From contig NZ_QHLL01000004.1 in NCBI RefSeq assembly GCF_006864535.1, positions 1 through 64,000 of the forward strand: DNA of 64,000 bases. The letters run 5' to 3'. Position numbers and translations under genes: made by a program. This DNA is from Campylobacter sp. MIT 12-8780 (GTDB lineage Bacteria; Campylobacterota; Campylobacteria; Campylobacterales; Campylobacteraceae). The notes under the pieces were generated by a model. It was not told the DNA's origin. It saw only the letters and a program-made list of their open reading frames with translations, and searched no databases. Shown here piece after piece: positions 8,326-16,976 of this stretch; the first letter of the stretch is position 1, and the number at the start of each line of letters is the position of its first letter.

Positions 8326-9407
8326 TCATACGCCTTTTTAAGCCTTGCTAAACTCGCATTAGCATTAAGGAGTAAAGTATCAGCGATCACAAGCCTTGCC
8401 ATAGCCGAGCAGACTACACTTCCACGCACACCCACACAAGGATCGTGCCTGCCTTTAAGCTCGCAAATCGTATTATTACCAAATTTATCCATAGTTTCTT
8501 GCGCTAAAAAGATCGATGGCGTAGGCTTAAAATAAGTCCTTAGCTCTATATCAGCTCCACTGCTAATGCCCGCTAAAATACCACCTGCGTGATTGCTTAA
8601 AAATTGCTGATCTTTTATGAGATCGTTATTTTGCGAGCCAAAGCTTTGACTTGATCTTATACCAGCTCCTATTTCAACGGCTTTTACTGCATTTATCCCC
8701 ATTAAAGCGTGAGCGAATTTACTATCAAGTTTATCATAAAGTGGTTCGCCAAGTCCAGCTTTTACGCCACTAATACGCGTAAAAACAGCCGCTCCAACAC
8801 TATCTTTTGCCCTTAAAGCTTGAGCAATCTGTTCTTTAAAGCTTGCTTCTAAGGCTTTATCAAGGGCAAAAACCTCACTTTTATCTGCAAATTCAAAGTC
8901 AAAATCCTTACTTTCAAGCTCGCTTTGCACTTTACCTACAGCAAATACGCCAGATTTTACGCTGATATTAAACTCAGCTAAAAGCATTTGTGCAAAAGCT
9001 CCTGCGGCTACTCTTGCAGCACTTTCTCTTGCGCTTGCACGTCCTCCACCTCGGTAATCTCTTATGCCATATTTAGCAAAATAGCTCAAATCCCCATGAG
9101 AAGGGCGAAATAAATCCTTAATGTTATCATAATCCTTTGAATGCTGATTTTCATTAAAAATCACCACAGCTATGGGCGTTCCGGTGCTAAAGCCCTCAAA
9201 AACTCCACTTAAAATTTCAGCCTTATCACTTTCCTTTCTTTGAGTGCTAAACTTGCTTGTTCCGGGCTTTCTTTTATCAAGCTCGCCTTGCAAAAATACC
9301 TCATCTATACGCACGCCAGCAGGAAAGCCATCTATCACGCAACCTATAGCCTTGCCGTGAGATTCTCCAAAAGTTGTGATTTTTAATCTTGTGCCAAAAG
9401 TATTCAT
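8322..9407 (-). CDS. aroC: Chorismate synthase
   Basis: Final shikimate-pathway enzyme: EPSP to chorismate, using reduced FMN. It has 361 residues, normal for the family. Signatures are GTRLKITTFGESHGKAIGCVIDGFPAG at the N-terminus, RDYRGGGRASARESAARVAAGA around residue 120-145 and the C-terminal RHDPCVGVRGSVVCSAMA. Overlaps rnc by 4 bases and cutA by 4 bases. The aroC-rnc-rnhA order is as I remember it in C. jejuni. Confidence 0.98.
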   Translation of the reverse strand: MNTFGTRLKITTFGESHGKAIGCVIDGFPAGVRIDEVFLQGELDKRKPGTSKFSTQRKESDKAEILSGVFEGFSTGTPIAVVIFNENQHSKDYDNIKDLFRPSHGDLSYFAKYGIRDYRGGGRASARESAARVAAGAFAQMLLAEFNISVKSGVFAVGKVQSELESKDFDFEFADKSEVFALDKALEASFKEQIAQALRAKDSVGAAVFTRISGVKAGLGEPLYDKLDSKFAHALMGINAVKAVEIGAGIRSSQSFGSQNNDLIKDQQFLSNHAGGILAGISSGADIELRTYFKPTPSIFLAQETMDKFGNNTICELKGRHDPCVGVRGSVVCSAMARLVIADTLLLNANASLARLKKAYE

Positions 9408-10069
9408 AAAACTCCTAATTTTTCAAGAGCGATTTTTGCCGCAAGCTGCTGGGCTTCTTTTTTGCTCTTTGAAGTGGCTCTTGAGACTTCTTTGTTATCA
9501 AGCTTTAAAGCGATTTCAAACTGCTTTAAATGATCTGGTCCAAAGGCACGGATAAGCTCATATTCTGGTGTTTGAGCCATCATACCTTGTGTAAATTCTT
9601 GTAGCTTGGTTTTATAATCCTTAATAAGCTCTTTTGCGTCTATATTTGGATAAATGCTTTCTAAAAGGGCTAAAACAACTTCTTTTGCTTTTAAAAAACC
9701 AGCTTCTAAAAAAATCGCTGCGATAATGGCTTCAAAAGCGTCTGAAAGTATAGAAGGTTTAGCTCTTCCACCATTGTTTTCTTCAGCAACTGACATAAAA
9801 AGATATGAGCCAAGATCAAGACTTAAAGCAATTTGCATAAAAGATTTTTCATTCACAAGCGCGGCTCTTAGTTTTGATAAATCCCCTTCAGCTTGATCTT
9901 TAAATTTATGAAACAAGAACTCGCCCACAACAAGATCAAGCACAGCATCACCTAGGAATTCAAGCCTTTCGTTATTATAGGTTTTTTTGGAGCTTTTATG
10001 CGTTAAAGCTGCTTTTAAAAGCTTCTCGTCTTTGAAATGATAGCCAAGCTTATCTTGTAAATTTTTCAT
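9404..10069 (-). CDS. rnc: Ribonuclease III
   Basis: Double-strand-specific endoribonuclease for rRNA processing and small-RNA decay, 221 residues. The nuclease domain (about 1-150) carries the signature NNERLEFLGDAVLDLVVGE; the dsRNA-binding domain occupies the last 70 residues (DYKTKLQEFTQG ... KKEAQQLAAKIALEKL). I start at MKNLQDKLGY (ATG ending at 10069), with GGAAG 5 bases upstream. The alternative ATG four codons earlier has its Shine-Dalgarno only two bases away. Overlaps aroC. Confidence 0.96.
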   Translation of the reverse strand: MKNLQDKLGYHFKDEKLLKAALTHKSSKKTYNNERLEFLGDAVLDLVVGEFLFHKFKDQAEGDLSKLRAALVNEKSFMQIALSLDLGSYLFMSVAEENNGGRAKPSILSDAFEAIIAAIFLEAGFLKAKEVVLALLESIYPNIDAKELIKDYKTKLQEFTQGMMAQTPEYELIRAFGPDHLKQFEIALKLDNKEVSRATSKSKKEAQQLAAKIALEKLGVL

Positions 10070-10118
10070 TTGCACTTCCATTGTCCTTTTTCTTTTTCAA
10101 CGCACATTGTAACAAGTT

Positions 10119-10559
10119 TTAGTTACAATTTTTTGTCTCTTCTTTTAGTGTTAAAGCCGCCGTTTTGGCTAAGTGATCGCAACGCTCGTTAAGCTCATGT
10201 CCGTTGTGTGCCTTGATCCAAAAGGCTTTGATTTTGTGATCTTTGGCTAAGCTAAGGTATTCTTTCCAAAGCATAACATTTTTTTTGCCTTTAAAGTCTT
10301 TTTTTATCCAGCCTTCAAGCCATTCATTTATGCTTCTTACCATTAAATTTGAGTCCGTAAAAAGAGCAATTTCACATGGTTCTTTTAAAGCTTTTAAAGC
10401 CTCAATAATCGCTTGAAGCTCCATTTGGTTATTTGTAGTATCAGCTTTTGCCCCAAAGCCTTCTTTTTGATGTTTTTTATAGCAAAGTATATACGCCCAG
10501 CCGCCAAAGCCCGGATTTTCAAGACAAGAGCCATCTGTATAAATTTCAATCTTCTTCAT
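10119..10559 (-). CDS. rnhA: Ribonuclease HI
   Basis: Removes RNA from RNA-DNA hybrids during replication. 146 residues from the ATG ending at 10559; the open frame runs 34 codons further upstream inside the TPR gene, but residues from there look nothing like RNase H. The catalytic acidic residues are visible: Asp in IYTDGSC, Glu in MELQAII, Asp in FTDSNLM and Asp in RCDHLAK. The start overlaps the stop of the upstream TPR gene by 14 bases. Confidence 0.97.
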   Translation of the reverse strand: MKKIEIYTDGSCLENPGFGGWAYILCYKKHQKEGFGAKADTTNNQMELQAIIEALKALKEPCEIALFTDSNLMVRSINEWLEGWIKKDFKGKKNVMLWKEYLSLAKDHKIKAFWIKAHNGHELNERCDHLAKTAALTLKEETKNCN

Positions 10560-11532
10560 CTGAACGAACTTCATATAAAATTTTACATTGTGCAAACTCG
10601 TAACAAAGCGGACAATGATAAAAAAACAAAGGCATAGTCGTTTTGCACGACAAGCACACAAAAGAAAAGCTAAGTTTGGCTTTAAAATCGTTATCCTTTA
10701 GAATTTGAAGCATTTGAAGTTTTTTATCTTTAAATTTGTGTTTTTTTTCTGGTTTGCAAAGCCCCAAAGCACAAAAAAGCTCAAAATACGCCTCATCTTC
10801 TAAAAAAATCGGTGTTTTGCTCTTATAAAGCAGATCAATAAACAGCTTAAAATCCCCATGCACGCTTACTTTATACTGCTCAAAAACAAAACGTTTGATA
10901 AGATCATTATTCTCATCAAGTTGTAAAGAAAGCTGGGCTCTTTGATCTATTTTTTGATTTAAATTTTGAGGCAAGTTTTGAAGCTTTAATGCCTTGATAA
11001 AAGCCCTTTCTTTACTTACTTCAAGTCCTAATTCAAAAAGACTATCCAAAGTATAAAGTACCTCATCAAACTTTCTTAGCCTTAGATATACAAGTTTTAA
11101 AAGTTTTAAAGCCTTGATATTTCGTGGGCGAGTTTTTAAAGCATTGAGCAATACCTCAGCACTTTTTTGCAAAAAACCAGCCTTAAAATACACCTCAGCC
11201 AAATCATAAAAAATCAGCTCTTGTTCGTCTTTGCTTTTCGTTTTTTCAAGGGCGATGAGATAAATTTGCACCGCTTTTTCAAATTCCCCGCTTTTGCTAA
11301 AAACACTACCTAAAAAATGCAAAGAGTTAAGATTGAGGCTAGATGCTCGCAGTAAGGCTTTGTGTTCGTTTTCTATCTCAAATTTCTTGATAAAATCCCC
11401 AAGCCCTTTTTCCTCACCCCTGCTTGCATAAATTCTATAAAAATAATGTCCCACAGCCACGACAAAAATTAAAATCGTCAGTATGATAAGCCCTACAATA
11501 GGATCTCTATACTCTACGAAAAAAAAGTCCAT
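10546..11532 (-). CDS. Membrane-anchored TPR protein with C-terminal zinc ribbon (LapB/YciM-like)
   Basis: 328 residues: one N-terminal membrane helix (about 10-32, GLIILTILIFVVAVGHYFY), a helical repeat region of TPR type (about 60-230) and a C-terminal cysteine pair set CLSC ... CPLC near 291-310 that looks like a rubredoxin-type metal site. This is the layout of LapB/YciM, the adaptor that tunes lipopolysaccharide synthesis in E. coli; the similarity of layout is seen, the function is inferred. It leads the rnhA-rnc-aroC-cutA run and matches C. jejuni Cj1637 by position. Confidence 0.8.
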   Translation of the reverse strand: MDFFFVEYRDPIVGLIILTILIFVVAVGHYFYRIYASRGEEKGLGDFIKKFEIENEHKALLRASSLNLNSLHFLGSVFSKSGEFEKAVQIYLIALEKTKSKDEQELIFYDLAEVYFKAGFLQKSAEVLLNALKTRPRNIKALKLLKLVYLRLRKFDEVLYTLDSLFELGLEVSKERAFIKALKLQNLPQNLNQKIDQRAQLSLQLDENNDLIKRFVFEQYKVSVHGDFKLFIDLLYKSKTPIFLEDEAYFELFCALGLCKPEKKHKFKDKKLQMLQILKDNDFKAKLSFSFVCLSCKTTMPLFFYHCPLCYEFAQCKILYEVRSDEED

Positions 11533-11748
11533 TTGTTTCTTTCTTTGCTTTATTTTTTGTATTATAGCTAAAAGTTTTTAAAAAGCTGTAAAATGATAAA
11601 CTTGGTATAAGGTAAAGGAACTTAAGCGAGAAAATAGCAGCTAAATTCCTTTATCATTAAAAAAAAATAAAAAAGCTATAATAAGCTTGTTAGGATATAT
11701 CAAAACATAATTTTAAACAAATCAGTTTTTCAAACGCAAAAGCTTGTA

Positions 11749-12882
11749 TTATAACTTTTCCTTAAAAAATGTATCAAAGCTTTCAAGTGCAGCTTCAACC
11801 AAATCACTCCTATAATAAGTTTGTATATGAGTAGCATTTTTAAGCTTGATGAGCTTTTTATCTTGAGCCTTAGTCGCTAGCTTGAAAATTCTTTCACTCA
11901 TATAAGCAGTATCAGCCTTATCGCCTACTATCATAAGTAAGGGTTGATTTAAAAGCTCTATATTATCACTCACATTAAAGCTCATCAAATCAAGCAAGGA
12001 ACTTGTCGTATAAGCAAAAGTTGAGTTTGGATGAGCGTGTGTATCACCATAATACACCATGCCCTCTCTATACAAATCTGTGCTAATTTTTGCTAGCTCA
12101 GCCTCACTTAGCTTTTTAGGAGCTGCGCCTATGTAGCTTACTTTTCCTGTTAAAGCCTCTTCCTGCCTTGCTTTACTTGCTTTTTCTAAACGCTCTTGTA
12201 TGGTGTTTAGCTCAGAGTCTAAAAAGCCATTTCTTCTTACTAAACCTGTATCAAACATACTTAAAGTCGCTACTGCCTTAAAACGTTTATCACTTTGTGC
12301 AGCTTTTAAGGTATAGCCTCCACCTCCACAAATTCCTATAATGCCAAGCTTTTCTCTATCCACTCCACTTTGTTTTTCTAAAAAATCAAGAGCAGCTCTT
12401 ATGTCTTCTGTTCTATTTGCTGGGATATCAACATTTCTTGGCAAGCCCTCACTTGCTCCTTGATAGGCTGAATCAAAAGCTAAAGTGATATAGCCTCTTT
12501 CAGCCATTTTTTGAGCATAAAGCCCTGCAACTTGTTCTTTTACCCCTCCATTTGGGTGAGCTATAACTAGGGCTGGGTATTTTTTATTTGCCTTAAAATT
12601 TGCTGGTGTGTAAAGATTGGCAGCCAGCTTTAAGCCTTTGTTGGTATAGCTTACTGGGTGAATTTGCACCTTATTTGCTTCATTTTTGCTTATTGCTCCT
12701 TCATAAACTAAGCCAAAAGGATTTTTCTTAGCATTGTTTAAAGCTTGAGTGCTTTCATTTGCTAATTCTTGTGTCATTTTATCCTCCTTATTTGTCCCCT
12801 TATGCTCTTTGGCTAAAATTGGACTTACAAAAGCACCAACACCTAAGATCATAGAACCTTGCAAAAAACTGCGTCTTTTCAT
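11749..12882 (-). CDS. Exported alpha/beta hydrolase with cysteine nucleophile (dienelactone hydrolase-like)
   Basis: 377 residues. A Tat-type signal (MKRRSFLQGSMILGVGAFVSPILA) is followed by an alpha/beta-hydrolase fold. The nucleophile elbow is GICGGG with Cys185 where serine is usual, as in dienelactone hydrolases. The acid is probably Asp in IVGDKAD and the base His in NATHIQTYY. The oxyanion region is AHPNGGVKEQ. Substrate unknown; a cysteine nucleophile and periplasmic location suggest a reactive ester or lactone. Ribosome site GGAG precedes the ATG. The promoter at 12913-12943 is one of four sharing the MerR-type operator, so it belongs with the cupin operon and the aldo-keto reductase. 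Confidence 0.88.
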   Translation of the reverse strand: MKRRSFLQGSMILGVGAFVSPILAKEHKGTNKEDKMTQELANESTQALNNAKKNPFGLVYEGAISKNEANKVQIHPVSYTNKGLKLAANLYTPANFKANKKYPALVIAHPNGGVKEQVAGLYAQKMAERGYITLAFDSAYQGASEGLPRNVDIPANRTEDIRAALDFLEKQSGVDREKLGIIGICGGGGYTLKAAQSDKRFKAVATLSMFDTGLVRRNGFLDSELNTIQERLEKASKARQEEALTGKVSYIGAAPKKLSEAELAKISTDLYREGMVYYGDTHAHPNSTFAYTTSSLLDLMSFNVSDNIELLNQPLLMIVGDKADTAYMSERIFKLATKAQDKKLIKLKNATHIQTYYRSDLVEAALESFDTFFKEKL

Positions 12883-12912
12883 TTACTCTCCTTTTTAAAT
12901 TTTATAAGGCAT

Positions 12913-12943
12913 ATTATAAAAGCTGACACCTAGTGTTTGTCAA
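12913..12943 (-). promoter_or_regulatory. MerR-type promoter/operator, copy 1 (hydrolase)
   Basis: On the minus strand: TTGACA (12943-12938), 19-bp spacer containing ACACTAGGTGT, then TATAAT (12918-12913). The 19-bp spacer is too long for unaided sigma-70 and typical of MerR-activated promoters. The core TTGACAAACACTAGGTGT is identical at three other places in the window. Confidence 0.85.
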
Positions 12944-13019
12944 GACTAAATTTGAAAAAATACAATTTTTTGTGTTACTTTTTGAAAACATATATTAAAA
13001 GTATGAATTTTTAAACTAG

Positions 13020-13044
13020 GCTCGTTTTAATAATGAGCTATAAT
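13020..13044 (+). promoter_or_regulatory. Putative promoter and dyad of the FAD oxidoreductase gene
   Basis: TATAAT at 13039-13044 is directly preceded by an imperfect 19-bp palindrome GCTCGTTTTAATAATGAGC (13020-13038; 14 of 19 positions symmetric by eye). A protein bound there would sit in the promoter. No MerR-type core is present, so control differs from the divergent hydrolase gene. Confidence 0.4.
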
Positions 13045-13070
13045 CTTGAGAAATACAAAAAAGGATAAAA

Positions 13071-14963
13071 ATGTTAAGAAGAGACTTTTTAAACGGAATG
13101 GCTTTGACTTTAGCAGCAAGCATGAGCCCTTTGCAGTTTTTAAATGCAAAAGAACTTGACTTAGATGAGAAGTATTATCCACCAGCTTGGCAAGGACTTA
13201 GAGGCAGCAATGATGAAGCTTATGAGTTTGCTCATATGTTAAGAGATGGAGAAAACTTTGATTTTAAGAGTGTTAGTCCTTTTCAAAACTATGATTTAGT
13301 TATCGTTGGTGCTGGGCTTAGTGGCTTAAGTGCGGCTTGTTTTTATCAAGAAAAATTTGGCAAAGATAAAAGCATACTGATCTTAGATAATCACGATGAT
13401 TTTGGAGGACATGCAAGACGCAATGAAATCAGGCTTAAAGATGGCACACTTATCAGTTATGGAGGAAGTGAAAGCTTTCAGTCTCCAAAAGCCTTATACT
13501 CAAAAGAGGTGCTTCATTTGCTTGATACTTTAAAAATCAGCGTTGATGGCTTGGCAAAATGCTTTGATGTAAGCTTTTATCCAAATTTAGGCTTAAGTCG
13601 AGGGGTATTTTTTGCTAAAGAACATTTTGGCGAGGCAAAGGTTGTAAATGGCAATCCAAGAAAAGTCATTTGTGATGATATACCTGAAGAATTAAACAAT
13701 GGCAAGGATATGAAGGATTTTATCAACGAATTCCCTCTTTCAAATGAAGACAAACTTGCCCTAATCGCCCTTTTTACCCAGCCAAAAGACTATCTTAAAG
13801 GCATGAATAAAAAGCAAAGAGAACATTTTATGGCAAAAACAAGCTATAAAGACTTCTTAATCAATCAAGTCAAGCTCAAGCCTTCAGCTATAGCCTTTTT
13901 TGAGGGTATGACTGATGACTTTTTAGCCTTAGGCATAGATGCCATTTCTTGTGATGATGCAAGATATAGCTTTTTACCCGGCTTTGATGGCTTGAATTTA
14001 GAGCCTATAGAGGGCGAGGCTTTGGCTGAAATGGAAGAGCCTTATATCTATCACGCACCAGATGGCAATGCTATGGTAGCAAGACTTATGGTAAAAAAGC
14101 TTATCCCAAGTGTAAGCAAGCAAGATGAGGATATGATAAGCGTGAATGCTTCTGTGTTTGATTATTCAAAGCTTGATAAAAGGGGCAATAAAGTTCGTTT
14201 AAGGCTTAAAAGCACGGTTTTAAATGTTGAAAATCAAAAAGATAAAGTCTTTGTCTCTTATATCAGTGCTAAAGATAAGAAAATTTACAAGGTTGAGGCT
14301 AAAAAAGTCATCATGGCAAATTATAATAGCATGATACCTTATATGATACCAAACTTACCAAAGGCTCAAAAAGAGGCTTTAAGTAAAAATGTTAAAACCT
14401 CACTTTTGCATACCAAAGTCGTGATTAGAAATTGGCAAAGCTTTATGAAGCTTAAGGTGCATGAGCTGTATTGTCCTAAAATGCCTTATGCAAGGGTAAA
14501 ACTTGATTATCCTGTAGATGTTGGCTCTTATAAACATCCAAGGGACCCTAAAAAGCCTATAGTGGTGCATATGGTTTGCTCACCTTTAGCTTTAGCTGAT
14601 TCTCAAGGTATTGATCTTGCCGGACTTGATGCAAGAGATAGAGCAAGAATAGGACGCAATATACTCTATGCTATGAGTTTTGATGAGCATGAAAAAATCA
14701 TTAGAGATCAGCTTCAAGCCATGCTTGGTGCAAGTGGCTTTAATCACAAAAAAGACATACAAGCCATAGTGCTTAACCGCTGGGGGCACTGCTATACTTA
14801 TACTTATAATTCGCTTTTTGAAGATGAAAAAGATGATGAAAAGATCATAGCACAAGCTAAAAAACCTTTTGGCAATATTAGCATAGCAAACTCAGATGCA
14901 GCACATTCAGCCTATATGCACTCAGCCATAGATGAAGCTTATAGAGCTGTGCAGGAGCTTTGA
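13071..14963 (+). CDS. Tat-exported FAD-dependent oxidoreductase, spermidine-dehydrogenase-like
   Basis: 630 residues. N-terminal Tat-type motif LRRDFLNGMALTLAASMSP, then a dinucleotide-binding fold with IVGAGLSGLSAACFY (glycines at about 80-85) and a flavin-type DFGGHARR stretch near 124. The overall design recalls periplasmic spermidine dehydrogenase-like flavoproteins. There is no CxxCH, so no heme c site. Substrate is not deducible from sequence; amine oxidation is an inference from the family. It is transcribed away from the hydrolase gene, with AAGGA before the ATG, and is closed by a strong two-way terminator. Confidence 0.82.
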   Translation: MLRRDFLNGMALTLAASMSPLQFLNAKELDLDEKYYPPAWQGLRGSNDEAYEFAHMLRDGENFDFKSVSPFQNYDLVIVGAGLSGLSAACFYQEKFGKDKSILILDNHDDFGGHARRNEIRLKDGTLISYGGSESFQSPKALYSKEVLHLLDTLKISVDGLAKCFDVSFYPNLGLSRGVFFAKEHFGEAKVVNGNPRKVICDDIPEELNNGKDMKDFINEFPLSNEDKLALIALFTQPKDYLKGMNKKQREHFMAKTSYKDFLINQVKLKPSAIAFFEGMTDDFLALGIDAISCDDARYSFLPGFDGLNLEPIEGEALAEMEEPYIYHAPDGNAMVARLMVKKLIPSVSKQDEDMISVNASVFDYSKLDKRGNKVRLRLKSTVLNVENQKDKVFVSYISAKDKKIYKVEAKKVIMANYNSMIPYMIPNLPKAQKEALSKNVKTSLLHTKVVIRNWQSFMKLKVHELYCPKMPYARVKLDYPVDVGSYKHPRDPKKPIVVHMVCSPLALADSQGIDLAGLDARDRARIGRNILYAMSFDEHEKIIRDQLQAMLGASGFNHKKDIQAIVLNRWGHCYTYTYNSLFEDEKDDEKIIAQAKKPFGNISIANSDAAHSAYMHSAIDEAYRAVQEL

Positions 14964-14976
14964 AAATTTCAAAATA

Positions 14977-15012
14977 AATAAAGCAAAGTTTTAAGCTTAA
15001 CTTTGCTTTATT
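14977..15012. terminator. Bidirectional terminator between convergent genes
   Basis: Perfect 14-bp inverted repeat (AATAAAGCAAAGTT / AACTTTGCTTTATT) with 8-base loop between the convergent flavoprotein and CMD genes; AT-rich flanks on both sides let it work in both directions. Confidence 0.88.
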
Positions 15013-15024
15013 GTTTAAGTTTTT

Positions 15025-15882
15025 CTAAGGCTTAGTGATTTCATTAATCGCACTAAAGGCATTTAAAGTCTTTGGATAGCCTATGAATGGGATAATGACA
15101 GCTATGGCTGAAATTAAGATAGAGCGATCATTTCCCATGTTAAGATTGCCTCTAATATGCCCTTTTAACTGAGGTTCTACCCCACCAAGAGCAGCTAAAA
15201 TCACAAAGGTTAAAAGCTCTCTAAATTTTAAATCAAGTCCCTTTCTTGTATAATAATCCCCAAAACAATTTGCCGATAAAAAAGCACGGATAAAATGCGT
15301 ATCCTTAGGCATATCCTTTGGAATTTGCCTCATACCTTCTCCAAATATATCCACTTGAGTTTGCAAGCCCTTTTCAAAGCGGTTATTTTCATTTGTCGTG
15401 CCTCTGTTATCCTCTAGTTTTATGTTTAGCTCCTTAAAAAGCCTTGCACTTTGCTTGATAAAACTTGCACTCCTTGCAAAACCCACATAAGGCGTAGCTT
15501 GATATAAAAGTTCTTTGATCTCTCCAGCTTTTACACCAGCTTTTAAGGCTGCTCTTGCATAAGTGTCAAACTCGCTTAAACCCTCATTTGCTACAAGGGC
15601 TGCTAAGATGAGCTTGAATTTGGTTTTATCATCAAGCTTGCTTGTGACATAAGCTTCTGAAAGGCTAAAATTTATAAAATTACCCATAAACTCGGTATCA
15701 CTTTTAGCTAGTTCAAGCTGTGTTGAGCTAAAAAATTTATTAAAAAGTTCTTTTGCTTTTTGATTAAGCTTCATTATATCCTCCTTTATCTTTGCTGTTT
15801 TTTGCTCTGCATATAGACTTAAGCTTGAAAAAGCTAGAGCCAATACACTTATTTGCTTAAAAAATGCCCTTCTTTTTTGCAT
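15025..15882 (-). CDS. Exported protein with two carboxymuconolactone decarboxylase (CMD/AhpD-like) domains
   Basis: 285 residues. N-terminal twin-arginine-like signal MQKRRAFFKQISVLALAFSSLSLYA. Two CMD-type helical modules follow (about 65-145 and 185-275); the second contains FRELLTFVILAALGGVEPQLKGHIRGNLNMG, typical of the family. No CxxC thiol pair as in AhpD is visible, so peroxidase-partner activity is unlikely; isomerase or decarboxylase-like chemistry is possible. Third gene of the cupin-P460-CMD operon, directly abutting the P460 gene. Confidence 0.85.
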   Translation of the reverse strand: MQKRRAFFKQISVLALAFSSLSLYAEQKTAKIKEDIMKLNQKAKELFNKFFSSTQLELAKSDTEFMGNFINFSLSEAYVTSKLDDKTKFKLILAALVANEGLSEFDTYARAALKAGVKAGEIKELLYQATPYVGFARSASFIKQSARLFKELNIKLEDNRGTTNENNRFEKGLQTQVDIFGEGMRQIPKDMPKDTHFIRAFLSANCFGDYYTRKGLDLKFRELLTFVILAALGGVEPQLKGHIRGNLNMGNDRSILISAIAVIIPFIGYPKTLNAFSAINEITKP

Positions 15883-16308
15883 TTACTCCCCTTTATAGCT
15901 TCTCATGGCTTCAAGGCTAAAGACTATATCTTCCCCGCTTATGCTTTTGTGACAATTTAAACACCTTGTGGTATTTTCAGCACTATTAAGGCTTTTATCT
16001 GCTTTAAAAGCTTGAAATTTCCACTCTTTACCTTGCTTTTGCATGATGATATAGCGATTAAGCCCTGCTCTTACTCCTGCATCATTTGCGTATTCTTCCA
16101 TAGTAATGATAGTTTGATCAGGCAAGTTTTTACCCTCTTTTAAAGCTAAAATTGCCTCCTTTGGTGCATAAATATCCTCGATCACGCCCCCACGAATCAC
16201 ACTTGTATAAAGCACGCCTTCTTTATACTCTTTTGGAAAGGCTAAGTTTTGATTTGCCATAAGCAAGGTTAAAAAGCCAGAGCAAGCAAGCAAAAGCCTC
16301 ATTTTCAT
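15883..16308 (-). CDS. Cytochrome P460-family periplasmic heme protein
   Basis: 141 residues with a Sec-type signal (MKMRLLLACSGFLTLLMANQ). The body matches cytochrome P460 in pattern (FPKEYKEGVLYTSVIRG near the start of the mature part) and ends with a covalent heme site CLNCH (Cys116, Cys119, His120). P460 hemes in other bacteria oxidise hydroxylamine or detoxify nitric oxide; whether this one does is unknown. The gene lies 12 bases after the cupin gene and abuts the CMD gene, one transcript from the promoter at 16872. Confidence 0.83.
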   Translation of the reverse strand: MKMRLLLACSGFLTLLMANQNLAFPKEYKEGVLYTSVIRGGVIEDIYAPKEAILALKEGKNLPDQTIITMEEYANDAGVRAGLNRYIIMQKQGKEWKFQAFKADKSLNSAENTTRCLNCHKSISGEDIVFSLEAMRSYKGE

Positions 16309-16320
16309 CTTTAGCCCTTT

Positions 16321-16818
16321 TTATTTAGCGTTTTTGATCGCTTTTTCATATTCTTCATCGCTTAATTTTTCAAGCCAAGTTACATTTTGTCCATCTTTGA
16401 CACCTGTTAAAGCGATATGAACGCCTTTTTGCGTAGCACCTGCTCCATGCCAGTGTTTTACACCAACTGGGCATTCTATCACATCGCCTTTTTTGGCAAT
16501 TTGCGTAATGCCATTTTCTGTGCCTGTGTAAATTTCTCCTTCTACGACAATCAAAGTTTGTCCTGCTGGATGCGTATGCCAAGCGCTTCTTGCACCCGGG
16601 CTAAACTCAACCAAACCTCCACTTACATTGCGGTGTTCATTTGTGCCAAACATAGAAGTAACCTTAACTTCTCCACTAAAGATTTTTGCATCGCCTTTAA
16701 AGCTTTTCATATCCTCAAATTTAGTAAGCTTTTGACTTTCTGCTGCACTTAAAGCACTTGTTGATAAAGCTAAGCCTAAACCTAAAGCACCAAGCTTTGA
16801 GCTGATTTTCTTTGCCAT
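16321..16818 (-). CDS. Exported cupin-domain protein
   Basis: 165 residues with an N-terminal Sec-type signal ending SALSAAES. One cupin barrel (about 60-140) carries the metal ligands His81, His83 and Gln87 (WHTHPAGQTLIVVEGE) in motif 1 and His122/His124 (VKHWHGAG) in motif 2. Single-domain cupins of this type are often found with CMD and aldo-keto reductase genes; some act on cyanohydrins or other small carbonyl compounds. First gene of the operon; AAGGAAAAATC precedes its ATG. The MerR-type operator upstream ties it to the hydrolase and reductase genes. Confidence 0.9.
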   Translation of the reverse strand: MAKKISSKLGALGLGLALSTSALSAAESQKLTKFEDMKSFKGDAKIFSGEVKVTSMFGTNEHRNVSGGLVEFSPGARSAWHTHPAGQTLIVVEGEIYTGTENGITQIAKKGDVIECPVGVKHWHGAGATQKGVHIALTGVKDGQNVTWLEKLSDEEYEKAIKNAK

Positions 16819-16871
16819 GATTTTTCCTTTGAAAATAAAATTATAAAACTCAAAAAAGTTTTAATATTAAA

Positions 16872-16902
16872 ATTATAAAACCTTACACCTAGTGTTTGTC
16901 AA
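16872..16902 (-). promoter_or_regulatory. MerR-type promoter/operator, copy 2 (cupin operon)
   Basis: Minus strand: TTGACA (16902-16897), 19-bp spacer with ACACTAGGTGT, TATAAT (16877-16872). Same 18-base core as copies 1, 3 and 4. Confidence 0.86.
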
Positions 16903-16976
16903 GAGAAAATTAAAAAATTTTGCTTATTTTTTAAATGATTAAAATTTTCTTTCAAAAAGATGATTTTTATAAGCTC

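Noticed and set aside
11560-11700. Small RNA or gene in the gap upstream of the TPR gene
   Set aside because: Only a weak 8-bp inverted repeat (TAAAGGAA / TTCCTTTA) with a long loop and A-rich runs; no frame or promoter is convincing.
14592-14855. Minus-strand frame inside the FAD oxidoreductase gene
   Set aside because: Shadow of a strong coding frame; no ribosome site or family resemblance.
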